A stretch of DNA of 64,000 nucleotides from Spirogloea muscicola (taxonomy: Eukaryota; Streptophyta; Zygnematophyceae; Spirogloeales; Spirogloeaceae): the NCBI GenBank assembly GCA_009602725.1, contig WELB01000040.1:410548-474547 (forward strand), given 5' to 3'. The translations under genes were made by a program, and so were the position numbers. Below are positions 10,388-22,294 of this stretch, piece after piece (the first letter of the stretch is position 1; every line of letters starts with the position of its first letter). The notes below the pieces were generated by a model that saw only the letters and a list, made by a program, of their open reading frames with translations, did not search any database and had not been told where the DNA came from.

Positions 10388-13300
10388 CTAGCTGCCAAAG
10401 TTGATACCCTGTGCCAGTGGCAGGTCCTTCCCATAATTGATTGTGCTGCACAGGAGAAGCGCACAAGATGGCCATAGCTCTCTGAGATACATGTATACAT
10501 TTGCAGGATGCATAACATGTTTTTTGAGGTCGAAAGCTGCACAAAGTAGTAACTTTTTGAGCGCGCGCACCAGGTTGAGCGGCGCATGTACTGCTTCCAG
10601 CTGTCACTGCCGGCCTCCCTGCCACCACCTGTTGCCTTCTCCCCGCCAAATGCTCCGCCAATTTCCGCGCCATTTGTGGGAATGTTGACATTCACAATGC
10701 CACAGTCGCTCCCGCTAGGACTGCGACAGCCAGGGCCGTCGCTGACATTAGCAAGTCTGAGTTCCGAAAACTTTCATACTGGCCTGTGTCCTAACCTAGA
10801 GTGTTATCAATTACCTGGATCTGAAGAGTATAGAGCTGCTGGAACCTTACACATATCTTCCAATCTGACTGATATCAATCAAATTCAATTAACAAAGACA
10901 ACAAAAGGGCAGAAGTACAAGTGCATGGCTGTCCTGGCAGCTAGCTAACGTCACAGTGCGATCTTGCAGCAGGAGGCAAGTCATCACTAGCCCATGACTG
11001 AGAAAATCGACGTGACTGGGTGACGGTCTTAGCAGCTCCAAGAAGCTGATGACGTAGTGTCACATGAGAGGGGGGTTACTACATCAGCACAATGTGTCAT
11101 CCGGCTCAGTATATGATCACCAAGCAAAGCTGCTCATGGGGCAAGTAGCCCATGCCCACCCCGTGCGAGCAAGGTGTGGTAGTTGTTGGCCAGCAACATG
11201 TTGAGCACACTTTGGAGCGCATCTATGAGCGTTTCACTAATCTTTTGGCCTACTTCCAATCAGATGCCGTCGACCAAGGTGGATCTCGTTTGTAAATGAC
11301 ATACTGCTACTTATGTCAGTATGGGGTGTGGAGGCTTCTGGACGTCAATCGACGAGCTGACAACTGCGACAGGAACTGCCAACAGCAAGCCTGCTCCTAC
11401 ATCATGACATGCCAGACATATGCAAGACATTGACAGATGTATGCAGTGAGAACAGCACTGGGGAAAGATTGGTGGGATGTACTTTGTGTTGCCAGCTGCA
11501 GAGGAGAGATACTCTGCAGCTAATACTCGTCACTAAGCCAGAGACTTTCCATTGATCTGCGCACTGTCACGGCCCGCTTGCTGCCACATCAAAAGGCAGC
11601 GTGACAACGAGCACGTCGCACGCCTGCAGGGCTTGCAACGTGCTGTGGTTGGCAAGCAGCCCTGACTCCATAGCTGCATCCTTGAAAGATGGCACCAGGG
11701 TGGTTGCCCAAAATGTGCGTAGATCCTGAAAGCTCGTCAGCCAAGTGAAGAAACACGCTCTCTGCCAACAGCACATAAGTACATCCGCTTGATGCTCCAG
11801 CAGTGCTGATCAAGCTACCCATCTGCCCCTATCCATGGGCGCTGTTGTTGTACGTCATCGAGGTACTGGGTCGAGCTGCTGTTGCCCACCAAGGTTGCAA
11901 TTCAACCTTGTATGTTGGCAGGTGGAGTACAAGGCCTCCAGACCAAGCACACACTTGTGAAGCAGTGTCTCCGAGGTGGACCCACAATGGTAATTGATGT
12001 ACCATAGAACCTCATAGGCCGGCAGCTTGTCAACGCTCTCCGACCTGTGGGTCCATCTCATCTCAAGACACCACCAGTGCTTGCTTGCTCGTTTGGCAGC
12101 ATCCTCAACCAATGTACAGCGAGACAGATCGCATGCTAGCCTCATGTTTGCCAATGTAGTGACCCCTCACATGAGCTCTTACTTCAACAGCGGGCATTAG
12201 GAGCTGCCGTGAGCCACTGACCACCCACGTGCTACTTTTTCAGTCACGAAGACATGTCACCTGCCACATACTACCAGATGTTGCACTGTGACGTGGGAAC
12301 TGTTGGACAAGCCACCCACTTGCACCTCTCACGAATGTGACTGTCGTGCATCCTGCAATCTGTCTTCAAGTGGGTCAGGATGTGGTCAGATTTGAGGGCC
12401 ATCCATACCCAGTCCAGTGGAATATGTTCTCTGAGCTCCGCGTGAAGATGGCGCTGCTGAGGCCTTGTGACACCGAATTGTTGAGCTCGATGGCTTCCTT
12501 CAGTGTCTGTGACCTCGAATGCGGAGCTGCAGGTCATGAGCTTTGCCCTCTCCCAGGTCACAGGAGGATGTTGTGCAGCTCAGCTGACCAACTTCATTCA
12601 CTTCAAGGCTATGTTACTAATCCTCGTCGACTTGAACCAAATTGAACTTGCATAAATGTGCAGTCAACTCTTACATGCTCAGTATACTCGCATTCAAGTG
12701 GCTACTTTCAGGCAACTGACTCACCTTGAAGCGCATGACAAAGAGAACAGGAGCAAAAAGCTCTTCCTTGATCACCTCAACATTACTCTCGATTTCCACA
12801 ATAGTCGCCTCCACAAAATTCCCGTCTCTCTCAACCGCCGCACCGCCCACCAGGACTTTTCCTCCCTGTCACGTAGATGCAGGTGCATAATTTGAACCGA
12901 GTATTACATTGCTTAAGAGCAAGAAACAGTGATGTGAACAGAAGTAGCCAGCCCAAGTGATCTTGCAGGCATGTCTTGCCAATGTCCATGCCTAACGACT
13001 GGCCATACTGGACGTGGACAATGGTGGAAGTTCCTTGCTACCAGTGGAAACATGTTATAGTTCAGGTGCATCACCTGGCTTCTTATACTCTCAATGCCTT
13101 CCAGAAACCTGCGCTTGGCATGGTTGGTGTGGAGGGGGCCCAGCAGCGTCCCATCCTGCAACGGATCACCAGGCTTCACTTGCTCGTACGCCTTGAGCAG
13201 CTTCTCCAATGCTGAGGCATATATACCTTCCTGCAGATACTGCACAGAGGCAATGCACCAAATTTCAGTCAATGCTTTGTTCCCCAAATTCTCAAATCAC

Positions 13301-16300
13301 CAAGACCAAAATCAGTTTTCAGGTGCTCCGCCTAGTAAGTCACTTTCGGTACATTCCAGAACCCATGCACAGGGCCACTGACCTCCAGGAGAATAATGAG
13401 CATCAGCTACATGGACTACATGCATGTGTTTCAGCATCTGCAGCTTATCGGCTATTTCATATATATATCTCTAGCAGATACAAAAATCGAAATGAACTTC
13501 ACCAATCTGCGACAGCTTGTACATCTCTGTCCTGCGGTGCCAACCGCGGCAAAGAGGATGGAGCGCACGGCCAGGGCCAGGTCGGCGTCATCCATGACAA
13601 CAATGGCGTTGTTGCCACTCAGCTCCAGCAGCGTTCGGCCAAATCGTGCACTCACCTGCTGCTGAACCAGCTGGCCCACCTGCAAAATATGGAGGAAGGG
13701 CTTGACACATCAGCTGATGATGTAAATCAAAGGGGTATCAGGGTTATCACTGGAACTCAGAAAACATCTGGGAGCACAAAGAAAGTGTCACATAATCAAC
13801 CACAGGTCCTCATATCTGGTGCCTGGCATAGCGCTGCTCCTTGATGTCCGTTGAACACCTATTTGTGTCCTCACACGCATACTTAGCAGAGCACGTGTAG
13901 GCCACCAGCCATTCTCAGATCCTACAGATCCTACAGTCGCTATTGGAGTTGCAGAAGTAGTGATGTAAGACTAGAATGAATGTAACGCTGACAAGAAATG
14001 ACCTTCGTGCTTCCCGTGAAGGACACCAGGGGGATCCGCGCATCCTTTGCAATCAGCTCCCCAATGTCAGCTCCACCGCAGAGGCAGGAAAAGATGCCCC
14101 TCGGCAAATTGTTTCTTGCCAGGACTTTATCAATGATTTTCGTGATTGCAATTGTGACCAGCGGCGTAGTTGGAGCTCCCTTCCTAAGAGCCCAGGATTG
14201 AGCTTTTCAGACCATGCAATGGTGGTCTCAGTACACAAGTAGCTTGCCTAGAACAGGCCATTATGAAGCAACAAGCCACCGCATAAGGATGCCCCTGCAG
14301 ATTTCGTACATCATTGCAACTCCCTCATACTCGGGAGTGCATTTTCAATCCAACTTACAGATTGACAAAAATGATAAGTAAAGTTCAGTATTAAGGTCAG
14401 CGATTACCAGACAATGACATTGCCGCAGATAAGAGCTATTGCAGCATTCCACCCTACAGGCAAGCCAGTGCAAACGGCACCAGTCAGGGAATTGGAGACT
14501 GGGCTGCCTTGTGATGGAAATCCACCAAGAACATGTGTGCAGCCGTTCAGAGATGTGCCATCGTGCATCTCACCGAGCACGGCACATGGGAAGTTGAATG
14601 CCGTGATGACACCCACGATGCCCAGCGGATTCCAGTGCTGGAAATCAAGGCCTACACATCAGGATGCTGTTCAAGCACCACCTTTCTCAACATTGTTCTT
14701 AAGCACACGAGACTGCCACTGACAACAGACATTGCAGATCCACCCAGTAGGTGCCAATTGAGAAAGGTCAGAATGTGTAGGGCAAGATCACTCTTTGAGT
14801 TTAGGAGATTGTAAAGAGGTCAGCACTAAGCACAGGGAGATAGAGAATGAGGAGGTGAAACCCCTCTTCTTGTATTGGACATTCAATGCATGTGCTTTTA
14901 GCAAGCACAATCGCTTCCTCGTTGAGCAACCCTCCCCTTAGCGCGCATGAGCACTTTTCAAGTAATATTGTAGGTCTGGCTGGCCTGTCTTGTGATAGTT
15001 GGAAAGAGCAAGTATAGGAGTGCCTAAATATCAATAGCTGTAGGAGGTAGTCAGTCAGAGAGCTTCAGGCATTTACCTCCATCATGAAGTGGTTGGGGCC
15101 TGCACAGCAGGCATGCAAGTGTCAGCAAACCACAGCAATCAGAGCTATCTCTTTAAAGGCTCACAGCCTGTAATTGATAAGCTAGTTTGCGACCAAACAC
15201 TTGGACCCTGGCTGAATCCTAAGTACTGCTTATTAAATAGAACTGATGTGAGGCTTTGACGGTCGTAATACAACAGTCGCTTGTAGTCGAATAGCCCGCC
15301 GGTCCAATGCAAGTTGATGCCAGACAATGACTCCAGAAGCTCTTGTTTTGTGATTGAGAAGCAGCATATTGCTGTGACAGTTTCCTGGGTAGCCTGTGAT
15401 GTTTAGCCCTGACTGTAAGGGCAAAGTCATGACTCAAAAGTCATGACTTATAGTCATGAGAGGAGGGCGTACAGTGCACTTCGGGGTCTCAGCTTCAATC
15501 TTCAGCTTGTGGGCACCTTATTAGCCGGCTGGAGGGCACTCACGTTCTGAGGGGATGACGGAGCCGGACAGCGAGCGGCTGAGGCCAACTGCATAGTCGC
15601 AGATGTCCAGGAACTCCTGGACCTCACCTACACCCTCAGGAAGGATCTTGCCCATCTCCAGTGACACAAGGGTGCCCAGCGGGACTAGGGCCACGCGCAG
15701 GGCCTCACCAATTTGCCGCACGACCTCGCCCCGCTTTGGGGCAGGGGTCTGCAGATGCAGCCGCAACAGCGTCAGCAGGAGCTTCTCTATGTTGGTAGAC
15801 ACAACAATGGCTGTGCAACGTACAACAGTCAATGCAAAGATTGGTTGACTGATATCTCAGGATTCGAGTCAGAGTTGGTCTTGCAGAGACAGGGTCAAAC
15901 GTGGGTTATAGAGTATCTTTAGCATTGAAGTAAGACTTGGTTCTCAGGAGACATTACATTTGGAAAAGAGGGGTTCACAAGGTGAGGGGGAGCTAATGAT
16001 GCCACACGAGCAACAAAGCATCGCAGGGTCGAAGCTCCAGCGAAGCCGTCCATGGGCACACATGGGATTTCCTCAAGCCAGCCAATTGACTGCTGCAGGC
16101 CTTCTCACTTATCTAGCTCGTCTTGCAATTAGCTTGTAATGGCTCAATGTTGGTCAAGGGCTTCGACTCAAGCTTATAGGACTGGTCTTACAGGATGATT
16201 GTCTGACGGGCCTCAACGGTGCCTGCCAGGCAGCAGGGGTATCTGGACGAATAAGCCAAAATGGACTTCGATAGAGAAGCCATGGGCTAAGGCAGCAGAG

Positions 16301-16667
16301 GCACCTCCATCCACGGTTGCCTCGCCGCCATGGCAGCCTGCAGGCACGCCTCATAGTCCTCCGCGGACGCCTCTGCCACGCGCGCGATTACCTGGCAATG
16401 CAGTGGAGGCAGCAGGCCAACACAGTCCCCCCCGCTCAAGCACGTCAACAACGCACGGCAGCTGCGGTTGTTGCTCCTTGCTAAAGATCACTGCTGCCTT
16501 GCAAGCCAGACCTGGTCACTGGCAGGGCTGCGGGACTCGACGACAGCGCCCCCGCCGCGCCAGGCGCCGCCTGCGCAGGCGCCCAGGTTGTGCTCCGCCA
16601 GCCCTAGCCGCTCGAGCACGGCGAGCGCTCCCCCGCCTCCGCCGCCGCCGCCGCCGATAGCCGCCAT
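10388..16667 (-). CDS. ALDH7B: Aldehyde dehydrogenase family 7 (antiquitin-type, plant ALDH7B)
   Basis: NAD-dependent aldehyde dehydrogenase that oxidises alpha-aminoadipic semialdehyde and other stress aldehydes. Exons, 5' to 3' on the minus strand: 16667-16512, 16391-16305, 15748-15544, 14651-14574, 14453-14408, 14183-14003, 13679-13503, 13239-13075, 12865-12725, 12506-12409, 10714-10571 and 10445-10388. The product is 511 aa, against about 508 aa for plant ALDH7B. Diagnostic segments are [67 protein letters not shown] and SFTGSTKVG. Catalytic Glu270 sits in [10 protein letters not shown] and catalytic Cys304 in [13 protein letters not shown]. The C-terminal [19 protein letters not shown] and [18 protein letters not shown] are near-identical to plant ALDH7B as I recall it. 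One exon is only 46 nt. The start chosen (16667) gives the usual N-terminus; an in-frame ATG at 16775 would add 36 residues. Intron 10 is 1.7 kb with nothing recognisable inside. Confidence 0.96.
15425..15459. repeat. Cluster of AGTCATGACT palindromes in ALDH7 intron 3
   Basis: Two perfect 10-bp palindromes AGTCATGACT (15425-15434 and 15439-15448) and a third partial copy AGTCATGA (15452-15459) lie within 35 bp. The first overlaps ATGACTCA, a bZIP (GCN4/AP-1-like) core. The cluster is about 110 bp downstream, in + coordinates, of the branch of ALDH7 intron 3. A regulatory role is inference only. Confidence 0.5.
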
Positions 16668-16780
16668 GCTGGTGGTTGCCTTTGTTGCAACGGACGTCCG
16701 TTGTGGGAAGACGTGCACAGTGTCGCTGGCAGCGCCGTCTGACGCGACCGAGGCTCTCGTGAACGTAATTGGCACGGAGG

Positions 16781-16863
<83 letters not shown>

Positions 16864-16864
16864 N

Positions 16865-16915
<51 letters not shown>

Positions 16916-16945
16916 AGAGAGAGAGAGACAGAGAGAGAGAGAGAC
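16781..16945. repeat. (GA)n microsatellite
   Basis: About 165 bp of almost pure GA dinucleotides with one N at 16864 and a few CA interruptions near the end. It begins about 115 bp upstream of the ALDH7 start codon on the minus strand, so it is a CT-rich tract in the ALDH7 promoter or 5' UTR. The N suggests the true length is uncertain. The Arg-Glu or Leu-Ser repeat ORFs through it are spurious. Confidence 0.95.
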
Positions 16946-17149
16946 TGTCTGTCTTTCTGAGGGTGCGGGTGGTCGGGGAAGAGCAAGGGAGGGAGGAAGG
17001 CTAGAGGTAAAAGAGAGACCTGAGGGGGGTTCTAGGCGGAGCACGTCTATTGCAGGTGCTAGTCATTGCGACTTGCAGGAATTGACCTGAAGTTATGTAG
17101 CGACAATTTCTGCTAATTAAGTAGCTGAATATTTGGGCTCTCCGGCAGG

Positions 17150-17370
17150 TCCCCTTGGGCTGGCCTTTCCTTCGTGGGCCCTCGCTCAGATGTTCCAAAC
17201 GTGTCTATTAGTCTTGCTTCATTGCTCGCAAGCATATGCAGTGCATACAAAAGAGAGAGCATGCAAAAGAAGGCCGCGCTTTGGCTGCTGCTTCTTTCAA
17301 TGTGGTGACACTTTTCCAGCTGCAAGCTACTCTGACTTGCTACTCTGACTCTACTGCTGACTATCCGAGC
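17150..17370 (+). mobile_element. LINE 3' end remnant
   Basis: Plus-strand residues RPRFGCCFFQCGDTFPAA followed by SYSDLLL match the ORF2 terminus seen elsewhere as AGRALAAASGFRQGDVFPPASYSDLHLLTRGY-type ends. A TTGGGCTGGCCT tail motif precedes it. It is strongly decayed. Confidence 0.45.
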
Positions 17371-18162
17371 GCCCATGTGTAGTAGCCACTTACGTGGCTG
17401 TGTGGTGAATTGCTCTTTGGACCTGTTGGACCTTCTTCATTTTTTATGAGCAGGTCCAATTTAGACTCTGGCAGCTTCAGAACTCTCAATCTCAGCACCA
17501 GAACTGGCCAACTTGCGTCAACACCCTTCTCATACTCCTCGGTAAGAGATGTCCGTCCATCTCATTTCGAGAACTCGATAAGTACAGAGTCTCATCTTAT
17601 CTTTGAAAAGTTAGACTCCTGGGACCCTGGGCGCTCTGGCGAGCTCAGAGCCTCTTTGCTCTGTAGGCTGTGCTTAGGTGCCCCAGCTTAGTGCACATGC
17701 TCATAGTTGTGAGCAAATAAGAGTAGACCCGCCCTTAGCGACGAGCATTACTTTGATGGGTAAGATTTGAAATTTGGTGTACTGAAATGCAAATTATTGA
17801 CTTCAAGGCTGCTGCTGTCAATCTCATTCGCGACTGAATGTAGGAGTGAAGCAAGCAAGCCATGATGGAGGACTCTTATGCCACGTGCTTGGGAGGGCTT
17901 TCAGTCAGGGTTCTGTACTTGTGCAAGAAGTCAATGAGCCCACAATTCAACTTGCACAAGCTTGGCAAGCTTGACACTTCGTGGAGTACATGTTCACCAA
18001 GGATACTGTTTGAATGAAAAAATGATACACGCTGCCGAATGTATCGGAGAGCTGCTAAAAGAATTCGGTCTTGTGGCTGGAGCTGTGGCCACAATGACTG
18101 AAAAATTGTACAAGGAGCTAAGCACTCAATACACGTAGCTACCGGCTGCAGCAAAAGAATCG

Positions 18163-18274
18163 TGTTTTGACCACCATGGAGTGCTCAAAGGCTTTTGCAA
18201 TAGCAACCACAGTAGACGTGTTTTGACCACCATAGAGTGCTCAAAGTCTTTTGCAATAGCAACAACAGTAGATG
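18163..18274. repeat. 56-bp tandem duplication downstream of gene A
   Basis: Two adjacent 56-bp units (18163-18218 and 18219-18274), each starting TGTTTTGACCACCAT, differ at only a few positions. They lie 22 bp beyond the stop codon of root-cap gene A, in its 3' flank. This replaces the GCTGACCGGAG-type motif found after the other copies. Confidence 0.9.
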
Positions 18275-18295
18275 CCCTCAATGGTCACCTCTGCT

Positions 18296-19769
18296 CTAGA
18301 TGAGCATCTTACGGGAGGAGACGGCGGCATGTTGGCCAGTGTGGCGGGTGGCGGCCTCAGCGGCGCCAAAGCGCGAGAACTTGCAGTCGGAAGCGAGGAG
18401 GTCGGAGGTGAGGTAGTCCTCAGGTGCACCATCGAGGTAGCCCTCCCCATCAGGGCCAGCGACCTGCCAGACCTGGAGCAGTGGGCTCCATTCACGCACA
18501 TACGCAAAGTGGCGATCCTTCTGGTCGGCGCGGAATGTCTGGCCGAGCACGCCGTGGGGGTTGGACGACAGGCCCACGGCTGACACCATGTCCACGGAGA
18601 AGTGCACGTACGCATCCAGCTCGGTGCGGAGCTCAGGGACCTCGGGCCGCAGCTTGAGCACCAGGTCCGCGACGCCCACAACGGAGAGCTCGTAGCGGTC
18701 TACATCGTCATCACCGTCCAGGCCATGGCCGAGGAAGGTGAGCGCCAAAGCAGCATCGCGCGTCACAAAGCGCTCGCCCTCGGCAAGGCGCACGGTGTGG
18801 CCGTCGACGTGAATGGAGCGCATGTAGCCCATGCCGCGCTCGGGCTCAGCGGCGTTGCGTGCCGCCATGACGACGGTGTGGCCTCCGGAGAGCACGCCGA
18901 GTTGCTTAATCCACGAGTACGTGTTGGGGCCCTCCACGCGGCCGTCCAGGTGCATGTTCACCTGCAGTCGCTCGTCCGTGACCATGCAGTAGTCCTTACC
19001 GGGCGCACCTGCAGGGAAGCAACCGAAGACGGCGATAAGTCAGCGAGGTTGCTCCTCTCAAATGTGTGTGCAGGTAAGAGCCGATCAAGCCGCGTCCTAT
19101 CCTTCATGAACGTGTATGCACATCTGTCATTGCATTGCCGCTTATTTACAGGCGAGCAGGATGGCAGGTGCACGAAAGCGCGTAGGAAGAGAGGTCTAGT
19201 GCGTGAAGCTCACCGGTGAAGTCAAAGGCGACGGAATCCGCGCCGGTGAAATGGGGGTCGCCCTTGACGCCGGCGCCCTTGCACTTGGTGGAGTCCAGCG
19301 CTGCGGGCTTGAGGCAGAAGGGCCCGACATTGTACTGCTGCTCCTTGTTACAGTTGCCGCTGGAGTCCTGAATGTTGTCGCCCGTCGTGTCGCCGTTGCT
19401 GCACGAGCCTATAACGGAGCAGGACGAGCCGGAGGGCGCGGACACCAGCTTGACGAAGCAGCCCTGGAACTTGTTCTGGAACGGTGCGAGCCAGTCGAAG
19501 AGGACCTCGAAGTAGCCGTTGTTATCCGTGGTGGCGGTGTAGACGGTGGAAGTCTTGGCGCCGTTGACGAGGCAGTAGGACTGCACCGTGGCGCCCTTGA
19601 CGTAGGCGTCGCCCTGGCTGGCGTTGTACGTGCCCGTCCAGCAGGTGTTGCAGAAGACGACGCCGGAGCCGTACCAGGTCGCGGCGGCGGGCGCAGCGCC
19701 CAGAGCCAGCGCCAGCACCGCGGCCAGCAGCAGCGAGGCGGCGGCGCGCGGCGCGGCGGCGGCGGCCAT
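18296..19769 (-). CDS. Secreted Ole e 1-like/root-cap domain protein, copy A
   Basis: Exon 1 is 19769-19214 and exon 2 is 19008-18296, giving 422 aa. Residues 1 to about 30 form an Ala/Leu-rich signal peptide ending near AAATW. Residues about 31-150 form an Ole e 1-like beta-barrel domain: GSGVVFCNTCWTGTYNASQG, GATVQSYCLVNG, TTDNNGYFEVLFDWL, GCFVKLVSAPSGSSC. A von Willebrand-D-like GDPHFTGADSVAFDFTG leads into the root-cap domain (PF06830 type): DYCMVTDERLQVNMHLDGR, TYSWIKQLGVL and the hallmark HGVLGQTF. In land plants both families are secreted or wall-associated, so an extracellular or wall role is inferred; there is no catalytic motif. The single 205-bp phase-1 intron falls right after FDFT. 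It is tandem with copies B and C. Confidence 0.93.
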
Positions 19770-20420
19770 GGCTGCCGTCGTGAGAGCAGAGAGGCGGGCT
19801 GCGGCTGCTGGGGGACTGGTCGAGTTCGGGGGGGGAGGAGGAGGCGCTGGGTGAGGCTGGGTTGGGGGGGGGGGGGTTTGCCTTTTTCTACCAGCGCCGC
19901 CGGCCTGGTGGGCTCCGGCGCCTGAACCCAGCAGAAGCTCCCTCAAATGTGCGGGGCTCCTGGTCGGCCAGGAGCTGCAGCACCACCCCGCCCTGCCGAC
20001 CGCCCTGGTGTTGTGGACTGGCGTATCCGCCCCGGACGTTCCTCCCAAGCCGACGCGCCGGCTCTCCTGGTATTCTGCTGATTCCGCCGCCCCTGGTCTC
20101 TACCAGGAGCCGCTTGCTGCGCCTACCTGCACTTCCGGGCGGCCTATCGAACCTGGGCCGGTGTAGGCCGGACGAGTAGGTCAGGCCCCCGCGGCTGCCT
20201 GGGTCGGATCACGCCAGGATGTGTTGTCGGCGTCTGCTCTGGACCCCTGTGCTTGCCACACCTGCGCCCCGCTGCCGGAAAGCGTGTGCAGGCGCCCTCA
20301 CGTGCCAGTCGTGGCTCGGCGGCGCGGGCCGCCTCTGGGCTACAATGAATTCTCTTCAGGGAAATACCAATACCTGGTCTTCTGCAGGTTTTGTGGGCTT
20401 AACAGAGTCAGTGGGCTTTT
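19770..20420 (-). promoter_or_regulatory. Upstream region of copy A, duplicated before copy B
   Basis: GC-rich 5' flank starting with a C/G homopolymer-rich segment (about 19815-19875). The part 19900-20275 aligns by eye with 27520-27905 upstream of copy B: shared CCTGAACCCAGCAGAAGCTC, GACGAGTAGGTCAGGCCCCC and others. So the promoter was duplicated along with the gene. I could not define a TATA box or a start site. Confidence 0.55.
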
Positions 20421-20424
20421 CCAA

Positions 20425-20940
20425 AGGGGGAGATAAGTGGCACTCCCAGTGGGGGCAAGGCATGTGAAAAGCCAACCCGAGAAGAATTGACAAAGGTTCG
20501 AAGGGGCCAAATGACGGAGGGGCCTAGAAAGTGCTAAGCAGCTACGAGGGGGCCTGAAGGCTATGTCAGAACGGGGGGAGGATGGACCACTCAGTAGTCA
20601 CCAGTTAATCTGGCCGCGCTTGCTCTCAGTAGTTACGAGTGAGAGGTCTGTGAGGGTTCCCCGGATCTTGTCGATCCAATCCACTGCCAGTCACGACCAC
20701 GTTGGGCAGCGGCTGTGAAGGTTGAAGCAGCTCTTCCCGGGAAGGGAACAGCTACCTTGTCAAATCATTTCGGGCTGGCTTTCCACAGCCCTTGCCCCAT
20801 TGTGGAAGAGCTTACTTTCCGAAGAGGGCGAGGAGCTGCAATGGGCTTAGCCCACAAAAGAATGACAAATGCGGCTGAAAGGCTTGCCCAAAGAGATAAT
20901 GACAGGACGACATTCCAGGAGAAAAGACTGTAACGTGCCA
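20425..20940. mobile_element. LINE 3' tails (mixed orientation)
   Basis: A minus-strand tail (20430-20640) carries a type-3 hairpin variant and the CACTCAGTAGTCACCAGT terminus. A plus-oriented hairpin follows (GGGCTGGCTTTCCACAGCCC, about 20772-20792). No coding remains. Confidence 0.5.
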
Positions 20941-21239
20941 AAAGTCCAGGGCGAACAGGGAACCACGTAGACCACAACGCCTCGACTTTCAAGGTCATCG
21001 AAGTCAGTAACATGTTCCGCTTATTGCTGTCTACTAATTTTCGCGTAGCCGGATCCGCTACAATACAAAATCGCAAAGCACTCTACGAATAAGTAATGGC
21101 TACTCAGCAATCCAATGCAAGTAGGTGGTCATAGCCATGAGGCTCACAGTGTCGCCCGCTTCCTTAAGTGAGGTCTGCCCGCCTGGGGGTGGCCGGTGGC
21201 CGCCCCTCCCGTCCTGTAGCGTGACCCGACTTTGATGAT

Positions 21240-22290
21240 GACACGACCCAAATCAGTAGCATGCAAGGGCAAGCCCAGTTTAAATGATACATGTTGGTGT
21301 CATGTGTTACGAGACGAGACATAAGCGCATGCAGGCGCTGCAAGTCCGGCTGCTATTGCTACGCCAGAATCGGGCAGCAAGCACCCGGCCATGCACCCCA
21401 ATCATGCATGCCTTATCTACTGCATTTCGCGTGCTAACGAGCCCCAGCAAACACTGGCCAACAGAAACTGTGACGATCGAGGACCATGCCTGGAACTCGC
21501 CTGACATAGACTAGCCCAAATCTTTGCACTTCTTTTGCCTGGATAGTGACTGGCTTGCTTGACCTCCCTTCATTTCATGTGCATTGCGCTCCTTCTCTCC
21601 CTTTCTTATAAACAGTGTACTGGCTGGCTTTGGCATCCCTCTCATTTCATGCGCCCCGTGCGCCTGCTTTTGAATGTGCCTTTTCTTTTGGATGCGCTTT
21701 TCTCCTCTAGGAAAGAGCTTCTGTGCCTAGACATTGTGAGTGTACGAATCGGCGAAGGTCACGAGCCTTGGTCGGTGTGTTTGTGACGGAGGCCTACAAG
21801 ACTTCAGCATCGACCCACATTGCTGGCCACGCTGTGGGGAGTGCTGAGCAGAGAAGGCTGCAACACGACACTGCCCTTGCAGCGATAAGCTCTTACCAAA
21901 CCGCAAGTGATAATTTTGGCTGCATGGGTCCTAGCTTTTAACCTGCTTGAGAACATTGCCAGTCCAGGATATGCACGACGTGAACATGTGCTTCCAGCCA
22001 GGGTAGGTATGCCGGCAGCATATCTGTTGGTTTTGTGCTGTCGTGTGTTAGCCTGTTTGCATCGAGCTCAGGCTCACGCTTTGTACCAAGCTGGTCGAGC
22101 TTTTGAAGTTGGTGGCAGAAGGGTTTCACGTTTGCCGTCCGGTATTCGGGCATCATATATTTATTTGATCTCTACGTGCTGACTCGTTGTTGTAGAGCGG
22201 GTCAGCTTTAGCAGCAGGTTATGTACATCTGTAGATATGCTTGCCATTGTACTTGGCCACTTAGGCCCTCCATCACTCAGAACACGCTCC
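21240..22290 (+). mobile_element. Duplicated segment X1 with LINE 3' end
   Basis: The segment 21240-22180 matches 28740-29660 by eye throughout. Its second half (21720-22200) is a decayed plus-strand LINE ORF2 C-terminus: VFVTEAYKTSASTHIAGHAV and AEQRRLQHD, matching the intact-looking stretch at 40210-40310. The tail ends in CCTCCATCACTCA at about 22280. The element pre-dates the segmental duplication because both copies carry it. Confidence 0.65.
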
Positions 22291-22294
22291 TTCC

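Larger units (their letters stand above)
16668..18160. other. Intergenic between ALDH7 and root-cap gene A
   Basis: This holds the ALDH7 5' flank, the GA microsatellite (16781-16945), a plus-strand LINE remnant (17150-17370) and otherwise unremarkable sequence from 17400 to 18160. I see no exon chain or family match there. Confidence 0.6.

Noticed and set aside
10715-12408. A nested gene inside the 1.7-kb ALDH7 intron 10
   Set aside because: Only short ORFs without motifs on either strand and no LINE tail motif; treated as intron.
16769-17004. Arg-Glu repeat (or Leu-Ser on the other strand) proteins
   Set aside because: They are translations of the GA microsatellite and contain an N; no coding evidence.
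19203-19925. Antisense ORF of 240 codons opposite root-cap exon 1 (and the equivalents at 26872, 31727, 36141 and 51515)
   Set aside because: GC-rich codon usage leaves the antisense frames open in every paralogue; no independent family signature or conserved start.
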